Source of the DNA: Neoceratodus forsteri
Taxonomy: Eukaryota > Chordata > Ceratodontiformes > Ceratodontidae
DNA length: 64,000 nt
Reading direction: 5' to 3'
Assembly: GCA_016271365.2 (NCBI GenBank)
Contig: CM057451.1
Coordinates: forward strand, 496,378,501-496,442,500
Every line of letters begins with the position of its first letter. Position 1 is the first letter of the stretch. Made by a program: the position numbers and the translations under genes. The notes beneath the pieces are model-generated. The model was not told the DNA's origin. It made no database searches and saw nothing but the letters and a program-made list of their open reading frames with translations. Below are positions 11,566-23,400 of the stretch, one piece after another.

Positions 11566-12794
11566 GGGGTATTATGATGACAAATGGACTTGGGGGAATT
11601 TTAATTACCTAAATGAATTTAGACTGTGGTATCTAAGGGGACAATGAGTATTACAATGGAGTAATAGATTACGGTGTGTGAAATGCTTTGGGCCATTAGT
11701 GGTCTAATGCTAGGTTATATTGTATCACCTCTGTGAGGTGGACCGAGGTATAGATTGTCCATCATTGGACAACACCATGTCTAAATGTTCTGTGATGTAT
11801 TGTGGATGGCTAGTTTTAATTAATGTTCTATTTACATTCCTGCATGCGGATCAAACTCTGCTACATGGGGTGGGTACTAGAAAAACTGTGTTGAATCTGT
11901 GTACCTGTTATGTCTTGACAAAGAGCATGAAGCTCAAAAACATTCAGGTGAATAGTGTGGAGTCTTTTAAACATGTTTTAATAAATATTGATCAATGGAA
12001 AACCAGTGTGGTCATTGCGATTCCTGTGGAGTGCCTTAGTACGGTCTCAACACCTTTTTTTTGCCTTACAAAGTAAAATGACTGGAGCATTGGACTCGGC
12101 TTGCCTGGTAGCCACCTTCCTCCTTTCTGTCAAAAGGGAGCAGAATAATAGAGGAGGATAAGCAGAAGGTAGTCAAACTTTTTTTTCTTAGTTTCTTTCT
12201 TCACCTGCGATCCCCAGTCCTGGCAGCACTACCCCCAGCCCTTTCACTGACCCTGTCATCATATGGGTTAACTACCACTTACAAAGAGCTGTATCCATGG
12301 TAGGCCTGCCTTGTCAGGTCATGTTGTGCCCATGGGGGATGCCAAGCAAGCTGGGGTGTTAGCCTCTGTTTTTCTTTTGGGGCATCTGTGTATGATGCAA
12401 GCACACACATACATGTTGGTGCACATGCGTGCTGCATCGGCACACACCCTCCCGTGTCTGCTGGTCCTGCTGGTGCTGCCACCCGGCCTCCACCAGGTGG
12501 TAGGCAAGTGGCAGGACTCAGAATCCCCCCTCCTTGTAGGAGGTCAGCCATCTTGGGAAACTCAATCATCCTCACTCAGCTGGTTCCTGAGCGACCCTGG
12601 TCAATTATCAAACCTGTGTCGCCAACTTGGCAGGAGGTAAGGTGCCAGTGCCTTTGCTCTCTACACCACCAGGCTGGCAAGTGGCTGCCATGCTTAATGA
12701 CTACTTCTGCTCTGTATTTACTGTGGAGGATAGAGGGCCCTTGCCAGAAAGTGGCATAAAGGCTGTTGCAAGGGGATCTCCAAAATGGGGCAGG
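11566..12794. other. Mostly unannotated; possible Penelope-like tail near 11920-12015
   Basis: CTTGACAAAGAGCATGAAGC followed by TTTTAATAAATATTGATCAA resembles the 3' UTR phrase seen after Penelope-like and related element ORFs, but no ORF supports it. The rest, including overlapping ORFs around 12280-12760 in GC-rich DNA, is not recognised. Confidence 0.25.
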
Positions 12795-12885
12795 TTGTAA
12801 TTTATTTATTTATTGGTTGACTGATTTAAAATTTTGGTGACCTGGAGAGGCACACAGAGCCAAGGCTCGTTTCCAGGTGCGACCT
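12795..12885 (+). repeat. Core-tail repeat fragment
   Basis: TTATTTATTTATT followed by GGCACACAGAGCCAAGGCTC matches the lead-in of the repeat at 4895-5112. Confidence 0.4.
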
Positions 12886-12994
12886 GTGGGAAGGGGAAAA
12901 GGGAAGTGCAGATGTACACATAGTAGTAGTAGTAAAATATTTATTCATAAAATGTTATGAATTAGGATTAACTCAATTGAGTTTACAATTCATT

Positions 12995-14016
12995 TACAAT
13001 GAGGTCCCTCAGGGATCAGTCCTGGGGCCAGTCCTCTTCAACATCTTCATTAGTGACCTTGCAGATGGACTAGAGGGTAAGGCTTGTCTGTTTGCAGATG
13101 GCACCAAGATCTGCAACAGAGTAGATGATCCAGATGGGGTGGGCAGAATGAGAAGAGATCTGGATAAACTAGCAGAATGGTCAGAAGAGTGGCAACTGGG
13201 ATTTAATGCAAAGAAGTGCAAAATCATGCACATAGGGAAGAGAAACCCTGAAGCCACCTATAGGCTGGGAGGGGAGTTGCTAGCAGTCACAAAGGAAGAA
13301 AGAGACTTGGGCATCATCATCCCTGATGACCTAAAATCATCCAAGCAGACCTCTAAAGCAGTAGGTAAGGCTAGGGGGGTGTTAGGGTGTATTAGTAGGG
13401 ATCACAAGCCAAGAGGGAGGTATTAATCCCTCTGTACAACACACTGGTTAGGCCCCATCTGGAGTACTGCGTGCAGTATTGGAGGCCACACCTTCACAAG
13501 GACATTAACCAAATTGAGGCAGTCCAGAGAAGGGCAACCAAAATGGTGCAGGGACTGCATCAGAAGACATATGAGGACAGATTAACGGAGCTCAATATGT
13601 ATACCTTGAGCAAAGGAGGAGAGAGGTGATATGATCGAGGCATTCAAACACCTTAAGGGCATAAACAAGGTGAAAGAGTCTAACATGTTTAAATATAAGA
13701 AAATAGCAGGACAAGAGGACACAGCATGAGATTAGAGGAGGCCGATTAAGGGGGATGTGAGGAAATTCTTTTCACAGAAAGGGTGGTGGATGCATGGAAT
13801 GGCTTACCACAAGAAGTGGTGGCTATGAATACAGTGCAGGGCTTCAAACAGGCATGGGATAGGCATAAGGGAGCAATACAAATGACTATGAATAGATAGG
13901 CCACTGACAGAGCAAAGGCCGATGGCACATTTATAAGGTAGAAAAAGAAATGGGCAGACTGGATGGGCCTTGCGGTCCTTATCTGCCGTCAAATTCTATG
14001 TTTCTATGTTTCTATG
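12995..14016 (+). mobile_element. CR1/L3-like LINE, 3' half with intact tail
   Basis: 12977-13426 reads EVPQGSVLGPVLFNIFISDL, then CLFADGTKICNRV (the catalytic F-A-D-D has become F-A-D-G), NAKKCKIMHIGKRNP and KEERDLGIIIPDDL. The frame then shifts, but the C-terminal arm continues (LEYCVQYWRPHL-like, then YEDRLTELNMYTL-like and a terminal block). The copy ends at 14000-14016 with TTCTATGTTTCTATGTTTCT, the repeat typical of this LINE 3' end. A short AGT repeat and an A/T-rich stretch lie just upstream. The loss of the second catalytic Asp shows it is inactive. Confidence 0.9.
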
Positions 14017-14504
14017 AGGTCCACTGAGCATATAAAATGACACTGTTTCAAATACAACAAGCATTTGTCAATGCCGAATGTTTGCTTACTGGCATTGGCA
14101 GTGGTAGTGTAGAAGTTACAGAGCTGCGTAATAGGAATGGCAGTGAAGTACTGAACTGAAGCCAACCCCACCACCACCCTGCAGAGAGTGACAGGCATCG
14201 GGGTGTGCATTTGGGTTGTCAGGCGTAACGGCCACACCATTTCACCACACCCCACTCTGCAGAGACTGACAAGTGTGACGTGTTCCTTGGGGTCTCTGGT
14301 CATGCTAACTCCATTTCATTAGGAAATACGTGAGATGGGTGCTGATAGGAGAATGGGGTGAAGTTTGGGGCCAAAGAGTCCAAGGCATACCTCGATGCCT
14401 CTCTCAGTGACTGCAGGGTGGAATGGTATGAGCATCACAGGCAAGAATCCCAAGTCACACCCCTGATTCCTGTCATTCTCTATAGGGTTGGGCGATTTAG
14501 TTGA
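14017..14504. other. Unannotated stretch bordering the left array
   Basis: Contains two loosely similar blocks (CTGCAGAGAGTGACAGGCAT and CTGCAGAGACTGACAAGTGT). No gene or RNA is recognised. It may be outer sequence of the array-bearing element. Confidence 0.3.
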
Positions 14505-16265
14505 AAAGCCCTAATACCTCAGGCATTCGTTGGTATTTTAACTCCAAATTTTCAACATGTTTGTTTTGTGACCCCACCTCATGAACAGGGGAATATCAGT
14601 TTGGTAGCCAAAGCTGCTTATGCACAGTGACTACGGGATTTAGCACCACAGGTGCAAAATATTCGAACAGGCTGTAAAAATGACAGCTGTACTCTTTCTT
14701 GGGGAGGTGTAAAATGGCTATGTTGCAAATGTGTAGTAAAAATATTTAAAAAATGGTGAAGTCAATCGAATAGAAAACTGTGCAACGACACCGTTATATA
14801 AGTAGGTTGGGGATATTTTATAGCAGATTGTCAACTCAGGCATTTTGGTGCCTCCGATCATGAACAGTGTCACTGTGATTTTCTTTATCTGTGCCGAACA
14901 ATGATTTCCCACAGCGACCACGCATCTCTGCACTGAAAGTGTGAAACACACTCCGCCATGTTGTGAAAATGGCAGCTGTACTGTTCATAAGGAAGTGTTG
15001 AAAATGCCACTAGTGAAAATCTGGACTGAAAATATTACTAAGTCATGAACTAACGAGGATGCGTGGAAACTGCACAATGCTCACTCATAACACAGTCATT
15101 TTATGGACTTTGTCACCAAATTTTCAACATAGCCATTTTAAGACCTCTGCTCATGAACAGTGTAACTGTGATTTTCTTAATCTGTCCTAAACATTGCTTT
15201 CGCACACCAACAGCACCATTGTGCGCTACATGTGCGATAACACATTTTGGGTGACATGAAAAATTGCAGCTGGACTGTTCATGAGGAAGTTTAATAAAAT
15301 GGACATGTTGAAAATCTAGAGTGAAAATATTAAATTTGCAAACTTACGAGCATGCATAGGAACTGTGCAACGCATGCTCGTAAAAGTCATTTTTAGGCAT
15401 TTTTTCACCAAGTTTTCAACATAGCCATTTTAAGACCTCTGCTCATGAACAGTGTCACTGTGGTTTTGTTAATGTGTCCCATACATTGAGTTTGCACACC
15501 GACTGCGCCATTATGCGCTACATGGGTGGAAACACGTTTTGGGCAGGATGTGAAAAATGACAGCTGTACTGCTCATAAGGAGGTGTGGAAAAATGGCAAT
15601 GTTGGAAATCTGGAGTGGAAATATTGAAAATTCGCAAACCTACGAGCGTGCGTGGGAACTGTGCAACGACACCGTGAAACAGACATTTTAGGAATTCGTC
15701 ACCAAATTTTCAACATAGCCATTTTAAGATCTCTGCTCATGAACAGTGACACTGTGATTTTCTTAATGTGTCCCATACACTGAGTTCGACAACGACTGCG
15801 CCATTGTGCTTACATGGCGGAAACACATTTTGGGTGAGATGTGAAAAATGACAGCTGTACTACCTATAAGAAGGTATGGAAAATGGCAATGTTGAAAATC
15901 TGGAGTGGAAATATTGAAAATTCATGAACCTATGAGCGTATGTGAGAACCGCGAACGCACTGTAAAACAGTCATTTTTAGAATTTTTTCATCAAATTTTC
16001 AACATAGCCATTTCAAGATGTCTGCTCATGAACAGTGTCACTGTGATTTTCTTAATTTGTCCCGTACATTGATTTCATACACCGACTGCGCCATTCTGCG
16101 CTACAAGGGTGGGAACACATTTTGGGTGAGATGTGAAAAATGACAGCTGTACTACTCATAAGACAGTGTGGTGAAATGGCAATGTTGAACATCTGGAGTG
16201 AAAATATTGAAATTTCGCGAACTTACGAGCCTGTGTAGGACCTGCGCAACACACGCTCGTTAAAC
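14505..16265 (+). repeat. Tandem array, about 290-bp period (left copy)
   Basis: Six to seven diverged units. The landmark CTCTGCTCATGAACAGTG recurs with its preceding AGA at 15141, 15433, 15727 and 16016 (spacing 292, 294, 289), with degenerate units near 14851 and 14567. Each unit also holds CCAAATTTTCAACATAGCC, TGACAGCTGTACT and a palindromic TACGAGCGTGCGT-like block. The same unit, reverse-complemented, forms the array at 47830-49400, so this belongs to a dispersed structured element and not to a simple local satellite. Small ORFs in it are artefacts. Confidence 0.9.
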
Positions 16266-16505
16266 AGTAATTTTTTGGAATTTTGGCACCAAATTTTCAA
16301 CATGGAGGTTTTGGGCCCCCTTCTCATGAATGATGTCACTGTCATGGTGGTATTCAGTCCCGAAGGGTGATTTCGCAGTCACTGCACAGTCACTGCGCGA
16401 AATCACCCTTCGAGCCCGAATAACACCATGACAGTGACATCATTCATGAGAAGGGTCCCAAAACCCCATGTTGAAAATTTGTCAAAATTCCAAAATGCCT
16501 GAGAT
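16266..16505. repeat. Long near-perfect hairpin at the end of the left array
   Basis: Arms of about 110 bp meet near 16385. TTCTCATGAATGATGTCACT on the left pairs with AGTGACATCATTCATGAGAA on the right. CGAAGGGTGATTTCGC pairs with GCGAAATCACCCTTCG, and CCAAATTTTCAACATG pairs with CATGTTGAAAATTTG. A related, more decayed unit lies at 47636-47840 and another at 51262-51411. Confidence 0.9.
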
Positions 16506-16559
16506 ATGCAATAAGTTGAACCTCCTATCTAGCCCATCATACAGCTTACCGCATTTCCT

Positions 16560-17322
16560 CAGTTCAAGGTCGGCTTTGAAGAGTGCAGACGTGTTCCCGG
16601 TCCACGAAGATCGCCGCTCTGGAGTCCGGAGGTAAATATGGGGTGGGGGTGTGGGGAGGCTGGAGTGCGCGGTGGGTGGGTGCGGGTTGTGGGAGGGGTT
16701 CGGAGGCAGTGGACCGTTTTGTTTTACAGGGTAAACAAAAAAAGACATTGGTGGACGCCACGCCTGGGTGGGCTCCCAGCGTGGCACCAGGACTGGGGAA
16801 GTTCAGCCGACGGGAATTGGGCACCCCTGGCCGGCAAAAAATTTAAAAAAAAGCTGGAAGGTTTGCACACTGGGGTGGACTCCCAGCGTGGCACAAGGAC
16901 TTTGGGGAGGGGGCGTCTCAGCCGATGGGATTGGGCATCCTGGTCGGCAACATGATCGATTGCCATGCTGGGGTGGGCTCCCAGTGTGGCATCAACTAAT
17001 GGGAGGAGGGGAGGAGACAGCGCAGTTCAGCCGAGGGGATTGGGCACCCTGTCGGCTACTCGCATGCGACGAAGCGCATGCGCTGCGGCTGGAGGGAGCG
17101 GCGTGAGCAGCTTCTTGTTGCTGCTCACTCAAGCGTAGCTCCCCCTTTCAACTGTATGCCACTGCATTTTGGAGCGTGTCATAGACAGCTCCAAAATGCA
17201 TTGGCTTACAGGGGCCGCGCCTGCCAGCATAGTGCCTGAATTGGAGGAGGAGGTGACACACCTCTGAAATCTCCGATGAAGGCACTATGTTTCTTGCACA
17301 TGCGTGCAAGCAAGCATAAAAA
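16560..17322. repeat. GC-rich tandem domain and palindromic tip (left copy)
   Basis: Reverse complement of 46824-47600. It holds three units of about 100 bp with GGGTGGGCTCCCAGCGTGGC and GGGATTGGGCACCCTG-type blocks, then GGGGGAGCTACGCTTGAGTG (on the minus strand). It ends at the 18-bp palindrome CTTGCACATGCGTGCAAG near 17293-17310. Similarity to the right copy stops at about 17322, giving a shared outer boundary. ORFs here (16482-17106) are GC-skew artefacts. Confidence 0.85.
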
Positions 17323-17614
17323 TGACAATAATAAGAGTATAAATATTACAGTAATCCATAAGGGAACAAGAGTAGAAAGTAAAGGCATTACAGTACCATT
17401 CTTCAATAAATACGGTAATATTAGCCTGACCCTAGGGCTGGTCTTTGTAATATATAATGCAACACTAGCTTATGTTATACAGCCAAGACTTTACTCCTTT
17501 CTAAGAGTTATTCCCGGCTGATATTCTGATCAAGTAATAGAACAACAATGCCTTGTTTTACTAGCTGTATAATTCAGCCATGATTTTATTCCTTCCCAAG
17601 TGTTATTCCCTACT

Positions 17615-19760
17615 GAAACTCTCAGGTTGGGTGGGATGTTATTCCATTCCAATGCCCCCTTATAATAGACAGAATCTCAACCCACCTCTAAATTGCATTT
17701 GGGAATTACTAAATCCATAGATATTACAGATCTTAAAGATCCAACTTTAATTCTGCACGCTAAGTTGGAAGTTATATAAGATGGAAGTTTACCACTCAAA
17801 CTCTTATGTATAAAAGCAAATAAGTGCTCCTGTCTTCTCTCATCACATTTTTGCCAACCGAAATAATCATATAACTGGCATTTATGTGTTAAGCTAGGGT
17901 TACCACCTGTCCTGATTTTCGCAGGACAGTCCTGATTTGGACAGCTGTGTCCTACAAAAAAAACATGAAAAATGCTAAATATCCTGACTTTATAGTAGAA
18001 AAAATATTTTCTAACTTTCCACTAAATGTTGCAGAAAACTATAATACCCTAAGTAAAATACCTTAAAATGATACGAAACAATAGAATCAACTAAGAAACT
18101 GCAATACTTAGCCTTAATTCTGATTATATAGAGAAAACAAGTCTGTTGCATTGTTTGAGGTTACATACTGTCCTGCGAAAAATCATGTTTCAGTAAGAAA
18201 TGTCCCACTTTGGGCTTCTTAAAAGGTGGTAACCCTATGTTAAGCGGGGTGCATCGAGAATAAACCTAGGAAACCTGCCATAACAAACATCCAGCCATGG
18301 AAGGTCTCTGTTGGATGCACTGATATCCAAGATGTCCCCATAGTCAAAAATTGGAATGATCATAGAGTTTACCACTTGCCTTCTAATATCCATACTAATA
18401 CTCCATCTTACCCTATATAAGGCCACTATTCTTTTCCCTACATTCTTTATTAGACTATCTACAGTATGTGGACATGCAACTTAAGTGAACTGTCCAACCA
18501 AAGTCCTAAATATTTATATGAATGTACCTGTTGGATCGGGGATCCCCAAGGGTAACCATATTTAAGGACAAGCTCAGGCATCTCATTGATTCAAGAAAAT
18601 AACATTGATTGTGTCTTCTTTGCATTCACAACAAACTTACTACTCTCAAAGAAAACTTGTTATTCATTAAATGCATTCTGAAGTTTGTCCTGGATCCTAT
18701 TTATTGTAAAGTCAGATGAATAAATAATCGTATCATCTGCACATAGATGGAACATGACAGATGAGTCCGAAAAAGATAAGCTGTTTACATAAATATTAAA
18801 CAAGAGAGGGCACAATATGGAACACTGGGGGACACCCAATACAACAGGTACCAATCGTGAGGCCAAGTTCCCAATGGAAACTAACTGTGATCTACCCACC
18901 AAGTATGAAGTTAACCATTTTAATCCACTCCCACTATACCTAGTGAGGCTACCCTGGACAGAAGGACACCGTGGTTCAAGGAGTCAAATGCCATGGATAA
19001 ATCCACAAATATCACACCCACCGGTGTCCTACTGTCCACGGCTGGCTGCACATCGCCTACCACTTTAACCAGGGCAGAGGTGGTACTATGATACGGTCTA
19101 AACCCCGATTGCATGTTATTAAGCTTGTCCTGGGAATCCAAGTACTCCTTTCTCTGCAAGGATGTTAATTTTTCAAATATTTTAGATAATTGAGGCAACA
19201 AGGAACTCGGATGGTAATTCCCTATTTCAGTCTTCTTACCTTCCCCTTATAAATAGGCACTACTTTGGACTGTTTCCAAGCTGTAGCATGTTCCCCAGTT
19301 CTTAATGAGAGATAAAATACATACGTTAAAGTGCATGCAATTATGGGAGTGGCATATTTTAGCAATTTAGATGGAATGCCATCCAACCAAATGGCCTTGG
19401 AGGTATTTAACTATAGTAACTCTTGAATTACTGATCCAACGGTTATACTAGAAAATGCAAATTGTTCTACAAGACTAATGTCTACTGTTTGCTGGGCTGT
19501 AGCCTGAGAATTATTACTAGTAGAACCCATGCTACCCATTTTACTAAAAAAAATATTGAATTTGTCAACAACAACAACATGAGACATTGGGAGCATCTGG
19601 TCCTCTATATTAAATACTTTTGAAAGGTCATTTCCATGACCTTTCAAAAGTGTATTTACTGTTCTCCAGAACTCTTTAGGATGCTTAGTACAGGTATTAT
19701 CCAGCAAATGCAAATAATGCTTTTGTTTTGCCCTTCCTACTTCCTTAACTTATTGGTTAA
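17615..19760 (-). mobile_element. LINE (jockey superfamily, clade unassigned), degenerate
   Basis: Read on the minus strand. 19713-19411 matches a linker region (CTKHPKEFWRTVNTLLKG). 19201-18920 has the fingers (NMQSGFRPYHSTTSALVKVV, then VDLSMAFDSLNHGVLL). 18902-18660 has GVPQCSILCPLLFNIYVNSL and the catalytic HLCADDTIIYSS, where C replaces the usual Y. 18426-18235 is the thumb end. The wording (NIYVNSL, ADDTIIYSS) is that of fish and amphibian LINEs related to L2/Rex1, distinct from both the L2 and CR1/L3 copies nearby. A hAT-type MITE splits its 3' part at 17895-18237. The start at 17615 is approximate. Confidence 0.8.
17895..18237. mobile_element. hAT-type MITE, 343 bp, with 8-bp TSD
   Basis: Terminal inverted repeats TAGGGTTACCACCT and AGGTGGTAACCCTA are perfect over 14 bases. 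The identical 8-bp duplication TGTTAAGC occurs at 17887-17894 and 18238-18245. TIRs beginning TAG and an 8-bp TSD are the hallmarks of hAT elements. No transposase is inside. It inserted into the minus-strand LINE, so it is younger than that copy. Confidence 0.93.
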
Positions 19761-20454
19761 AACATTTTTTTGTATTTATCCCAGTCATGTTTATTGCCAT
19801 TTCTTTTTGCCTGGCACCATGCTTTATCCCTATTTGTTTTTAATTTCCTTAATTCATTTAAATACCAAAGAATGTTATTTCATTCAATTCCAGCATGAAA
19901 TTAACATAATCAAACCTTTTAAAACTACGCCATTTTATATATCTATCACTTTACCAGTTTATTATTTTATCCCTTATGCAGTAAATAAACTGACGGTCGG
20001 AAATGGAGTAACATAATGTAGCAATGGGCAGTTTGTTTTATGAGGTGTTTGGATCTTGTAAAAAGGTATGTTTTACTAAAATTGAATATAGGATATATAC
20101 TGCTTAGTATTATTAAAACAATTATAACTGAACCAGGCTTAACCGAGACCCCCCCCCCCGGTGAACAATTTATTTAGTGGTCACTTACTATAAATAAAGA
20201 GAGTCACCCCTTGTTAAGGTAAAACAAACATTATTGATTTATTTTAGCATTTTTACAAGAAATATCTTGTTTTTAAATCAGTCCCAAGAAGGGTATTGAT
20301 GCAAGCTTCAAGATGATATTTTGATTTGGTCATGTTTCTTTGCCTCTGATTGCTCCCATTTGTGGAATGAACAGATCCAGTTTATTTAAGAACGAATGAT
20401 ATGTTAAAGCATAAGGCTGAAAAAGGTGAGAACGAATCCTGGGATATTATTCAG
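19761..20454. other. A/T-rich unannotated stretch
   Basis: Contains a C-run near 20150. The ORF at 19636-20016 is A/T-rich and lacks motifs, so I do not call it. Confidence 0.4.
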
Positions 20455-23400
20455 CAAAAAATGGAAGGGATAGAAGCCAAAAAGAGGTATTCATGGAAGA
20501 AATGAAAGAATGAGGAAGGGGATATGCATAGAGAAACAAAGTGGTTATTAGGAGTAGAATGGACAGGAACAAGGAGGAGGGGGAGACTATGCAGAGAGGG
20601 GGCTGGAAAAATAGTGCCTGGAAGAGAGTTCCAGAGGGAGGGTAGATGATAGGAGAAGGCTGCCAACCCAGATCTAGAAGTAGGATGGGGAGAGAGAAGG
20701 TACTGGGGCATAATGGATAGGAAGAGTGGGATAAAGGGGAAAGAAGAGAGGAGAGATAGGAGGGGAGGGATCCAAGCCAGAATTTGTAGATGAGGGTGGT
20801 AGCATGGGGTTTTCATTGTATGTGCATAGGGGAAGGGAAAAGAAGGAGAAGAGGGAGGAGGAGAAGAGGGAGCAATGACGTGTGCAGGGCGGGACAGTCG
20901 AGGCAAAGCAGCAACGTGCATTAAAAAGGATGTCCAGTCTAGAGAGGGAAGTGGCAGGACCGGAGCCAAAGACCACTGTGCTGTAATCAAAGACAGGGAG
21001 TATCATTTTGGTGAGTTGCTCACAACGGACAATAAGAGAGAGGGAGTCTTTGTTTCGATTTAGGGCTCCTAGCTTGAGATGGAGTTTAGAGTGGATGTAA
21101 TCAATGTGATAGGAGTAGTTCAAGTGAATATCCAACCAGACACCTAGAGAATTGAAGGCAGGGCCTACATCTAGGGTGATATCATTGAGAATGGTGAAGG
21201 AGGGGAAGGGGGAGGAGAGTTTGGATAGTGTTGAAGCAGTCCCAAAGGTCATAGACATTTTTTTTTTTTTTAGCATTAACTTTTGGCTGATTCACCTCAA
21301 ACCAATGAAGAACCCTCAAGAACTCAGATTGTAGTTGTGTCACCACCCCAGGGGAGGAAGGTCCAGAAGCAAACAGGACAGTGTTGTCAGCATACAGGTG
21401 GATTTGGGAGCTGACAGAAACAGAAGGAAGGTCATTAAAGGAAAACTGTCTAAATTAGGGGCCTTCTGCCCCCAAAAGGCTTAACCTCCGGTTTAGCGTT
21501 CTACACTAAAAGCTGCATTTTCTCGCTGCAATTGACTGTATTTTACTTGTGAAAAGTCACTGCAAAAGTATAGCAGACACTGAGAGGACTCCATTAACTG
21601 TAATGGTGCGTCGCCACACCACTCACTTTAATACAAACGTATTGCAGCGAGCGGTGTGGCATAGCTCCATTACAGTTAATGGAACCCCCCAGCATCTGCC
21701 ATACTTCCAGGTCACGGACTTTTCACAAGTAAAATACACTTAGTTGCAGCATGAGAAAAATGCCGCTTTTAGAGTATAAAGCTAAACCAGATGGTAAGCC
21801 TTTTGGGGGGAGGGACCCCCCCCCAATTTAGATAGTTTTCCTTTAAGGAAGATTGAAAACAGAACAGGGCCCAAGATGGAGCCCTGAGAGATGCCAACTT
21901 GAATGAGAAGAGGGGATAGCACATAGCCTGAACACATTGCATGCAGCCTGTGAGATTCAACCTAAACCAATCTATGACATGAGTAGAGAGACTGGCGGAG
22001 AGAAGCTTGGATATCAAAAGAGAATGGGACACAGAATCAAAAGTCTTAAGCAGGTCAAAAGATATGGCAGTTGTGATATGTCCATGGTCCATGCCAGTGA
22101 GAAAGGTGTCGGTGACACAGAGGAGGGAAGTAATAGTAGAGTGGTCTCTTCTGAAGCTGGATTGATATGGGGAGAGGAGGCCCGCAGAGTTAAGAAAATC
22201 AGGCAAACGAGAGAATACTAAGGACTCTTGTAATTTGGTCTGGGAAGGGAGAAGAGATATCTTCCTTTAATTTTCAGTAGAGGAGGGATCCCCCCTTTAC
22301 GAAAGGGAATAACCCTAGCAGCTTTCCATGCCTGAGGAGCAGAGCCTAGAGAGAAAGAGAGATTCAGCAAGTGAGTCAGAGGTAGGGCAGTAGCAGGCAG
22401 AGATATGGACAAGACGGGTGTCGAGGCCATTAGGGCTAGATTTATGTGGGTTGAGTGAGAAGAGGGCATGAATAACTTCCTGCACAGAAACACGTGAGAA
22501 AGAAAATGCAGTAGATAAGGGGGAGGCAGGAGAGACAAGAGGCACAGGAACTGGGTTGGAAGGGTGGGCACAGGAGGTGAAGAATGAATGGAGTATGGAG
22601 GCTACAGAAGTGGGATCTGAGATGAGAGAATCATCAACAAGCAAGGTGGGGTGGGGGTTTTGGGGATCAAAGAGGGAGGAAGTGTCCACCAGAAGTTGGA
22701 GGGGGAGTTGAGGTTATGATGAAGGGCCATTTTGACGTAGTGTGCTTTAGCCACCCTGATAGCCTTAGTACAGGTGTTCTTTAGGGACCTGTAGAGCTGG
22801 AGATCAGAGGGGGAGAGAGGAAGGATTTGTAGCACACCCAGGCAGAATCATTGGACTTGCACAGCTGTATGATGTCCACTGATATCCAGGGGTGGTGGGA
22901 TCATCTGACCCTGCACCTTCGATGGGGAGCGTGAGTGTTCCAGGCATTGTGTAAGTAGTATCAGAAGAGAAAGAGCGGAGTCCATATCTGGGACAGAGTA
23001 TGTAAGAGACCAGTTAGAAGTTTGACGATCGTGGAGGAGGGCATCTGTATCAAGCAACCTGTAAGACCTAATCCAGTGGAAATTTAGGGGGAGAGGGACA
23101 TATGCATCTTACGGATGCAATATGTAATATAATGGTCACTGAATGCATCTGGGAGTGTGCCAGCAGCAACTATACGGTGTGGATGGGAGGAAAGCATCCA
23201 GTCTAGAAAAGAGTGATTTAGGAAGATAGGGTTGGGCCTAGTGGGCTCCTTAATAAGATGATTGAGGATAAGGGACTTTATCTTGTCAGTGAAAGGCTTA
23301 AGGGAAGGAGAGGTCCAGTTAAGGTTAAAATCCCCAAGAACAGTTAGTTCACCTGAGGAGGCAAGGGAGACAAGGGGGGGGGGGTGATGATATTAACAAG

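Noticed and set aside
12279..12759. Four overlapping ORFs of 62-123 codons
   Set aside because: Mutually exclusive frames on both strands and no motif.
14505..16265. CRISPR-like array of spaced repeats
   Set aside because: The whole 290-bp unit repeats, without unique spacers, and the genome is eukaryotic with spliced genes and LINEs.
16482..17106. Overlapping ORFs of 80-112 codons on both strands
   Set aside because: They follow from GC-rich tandem units; frames conflict and no domain is seen.
20451..20990. 179-codon Pro/Ser-rich ORF on the minus strand
   Set aside because: It is the frame-shifted C-terminal part of the degenerate LINE, not a separate gene.
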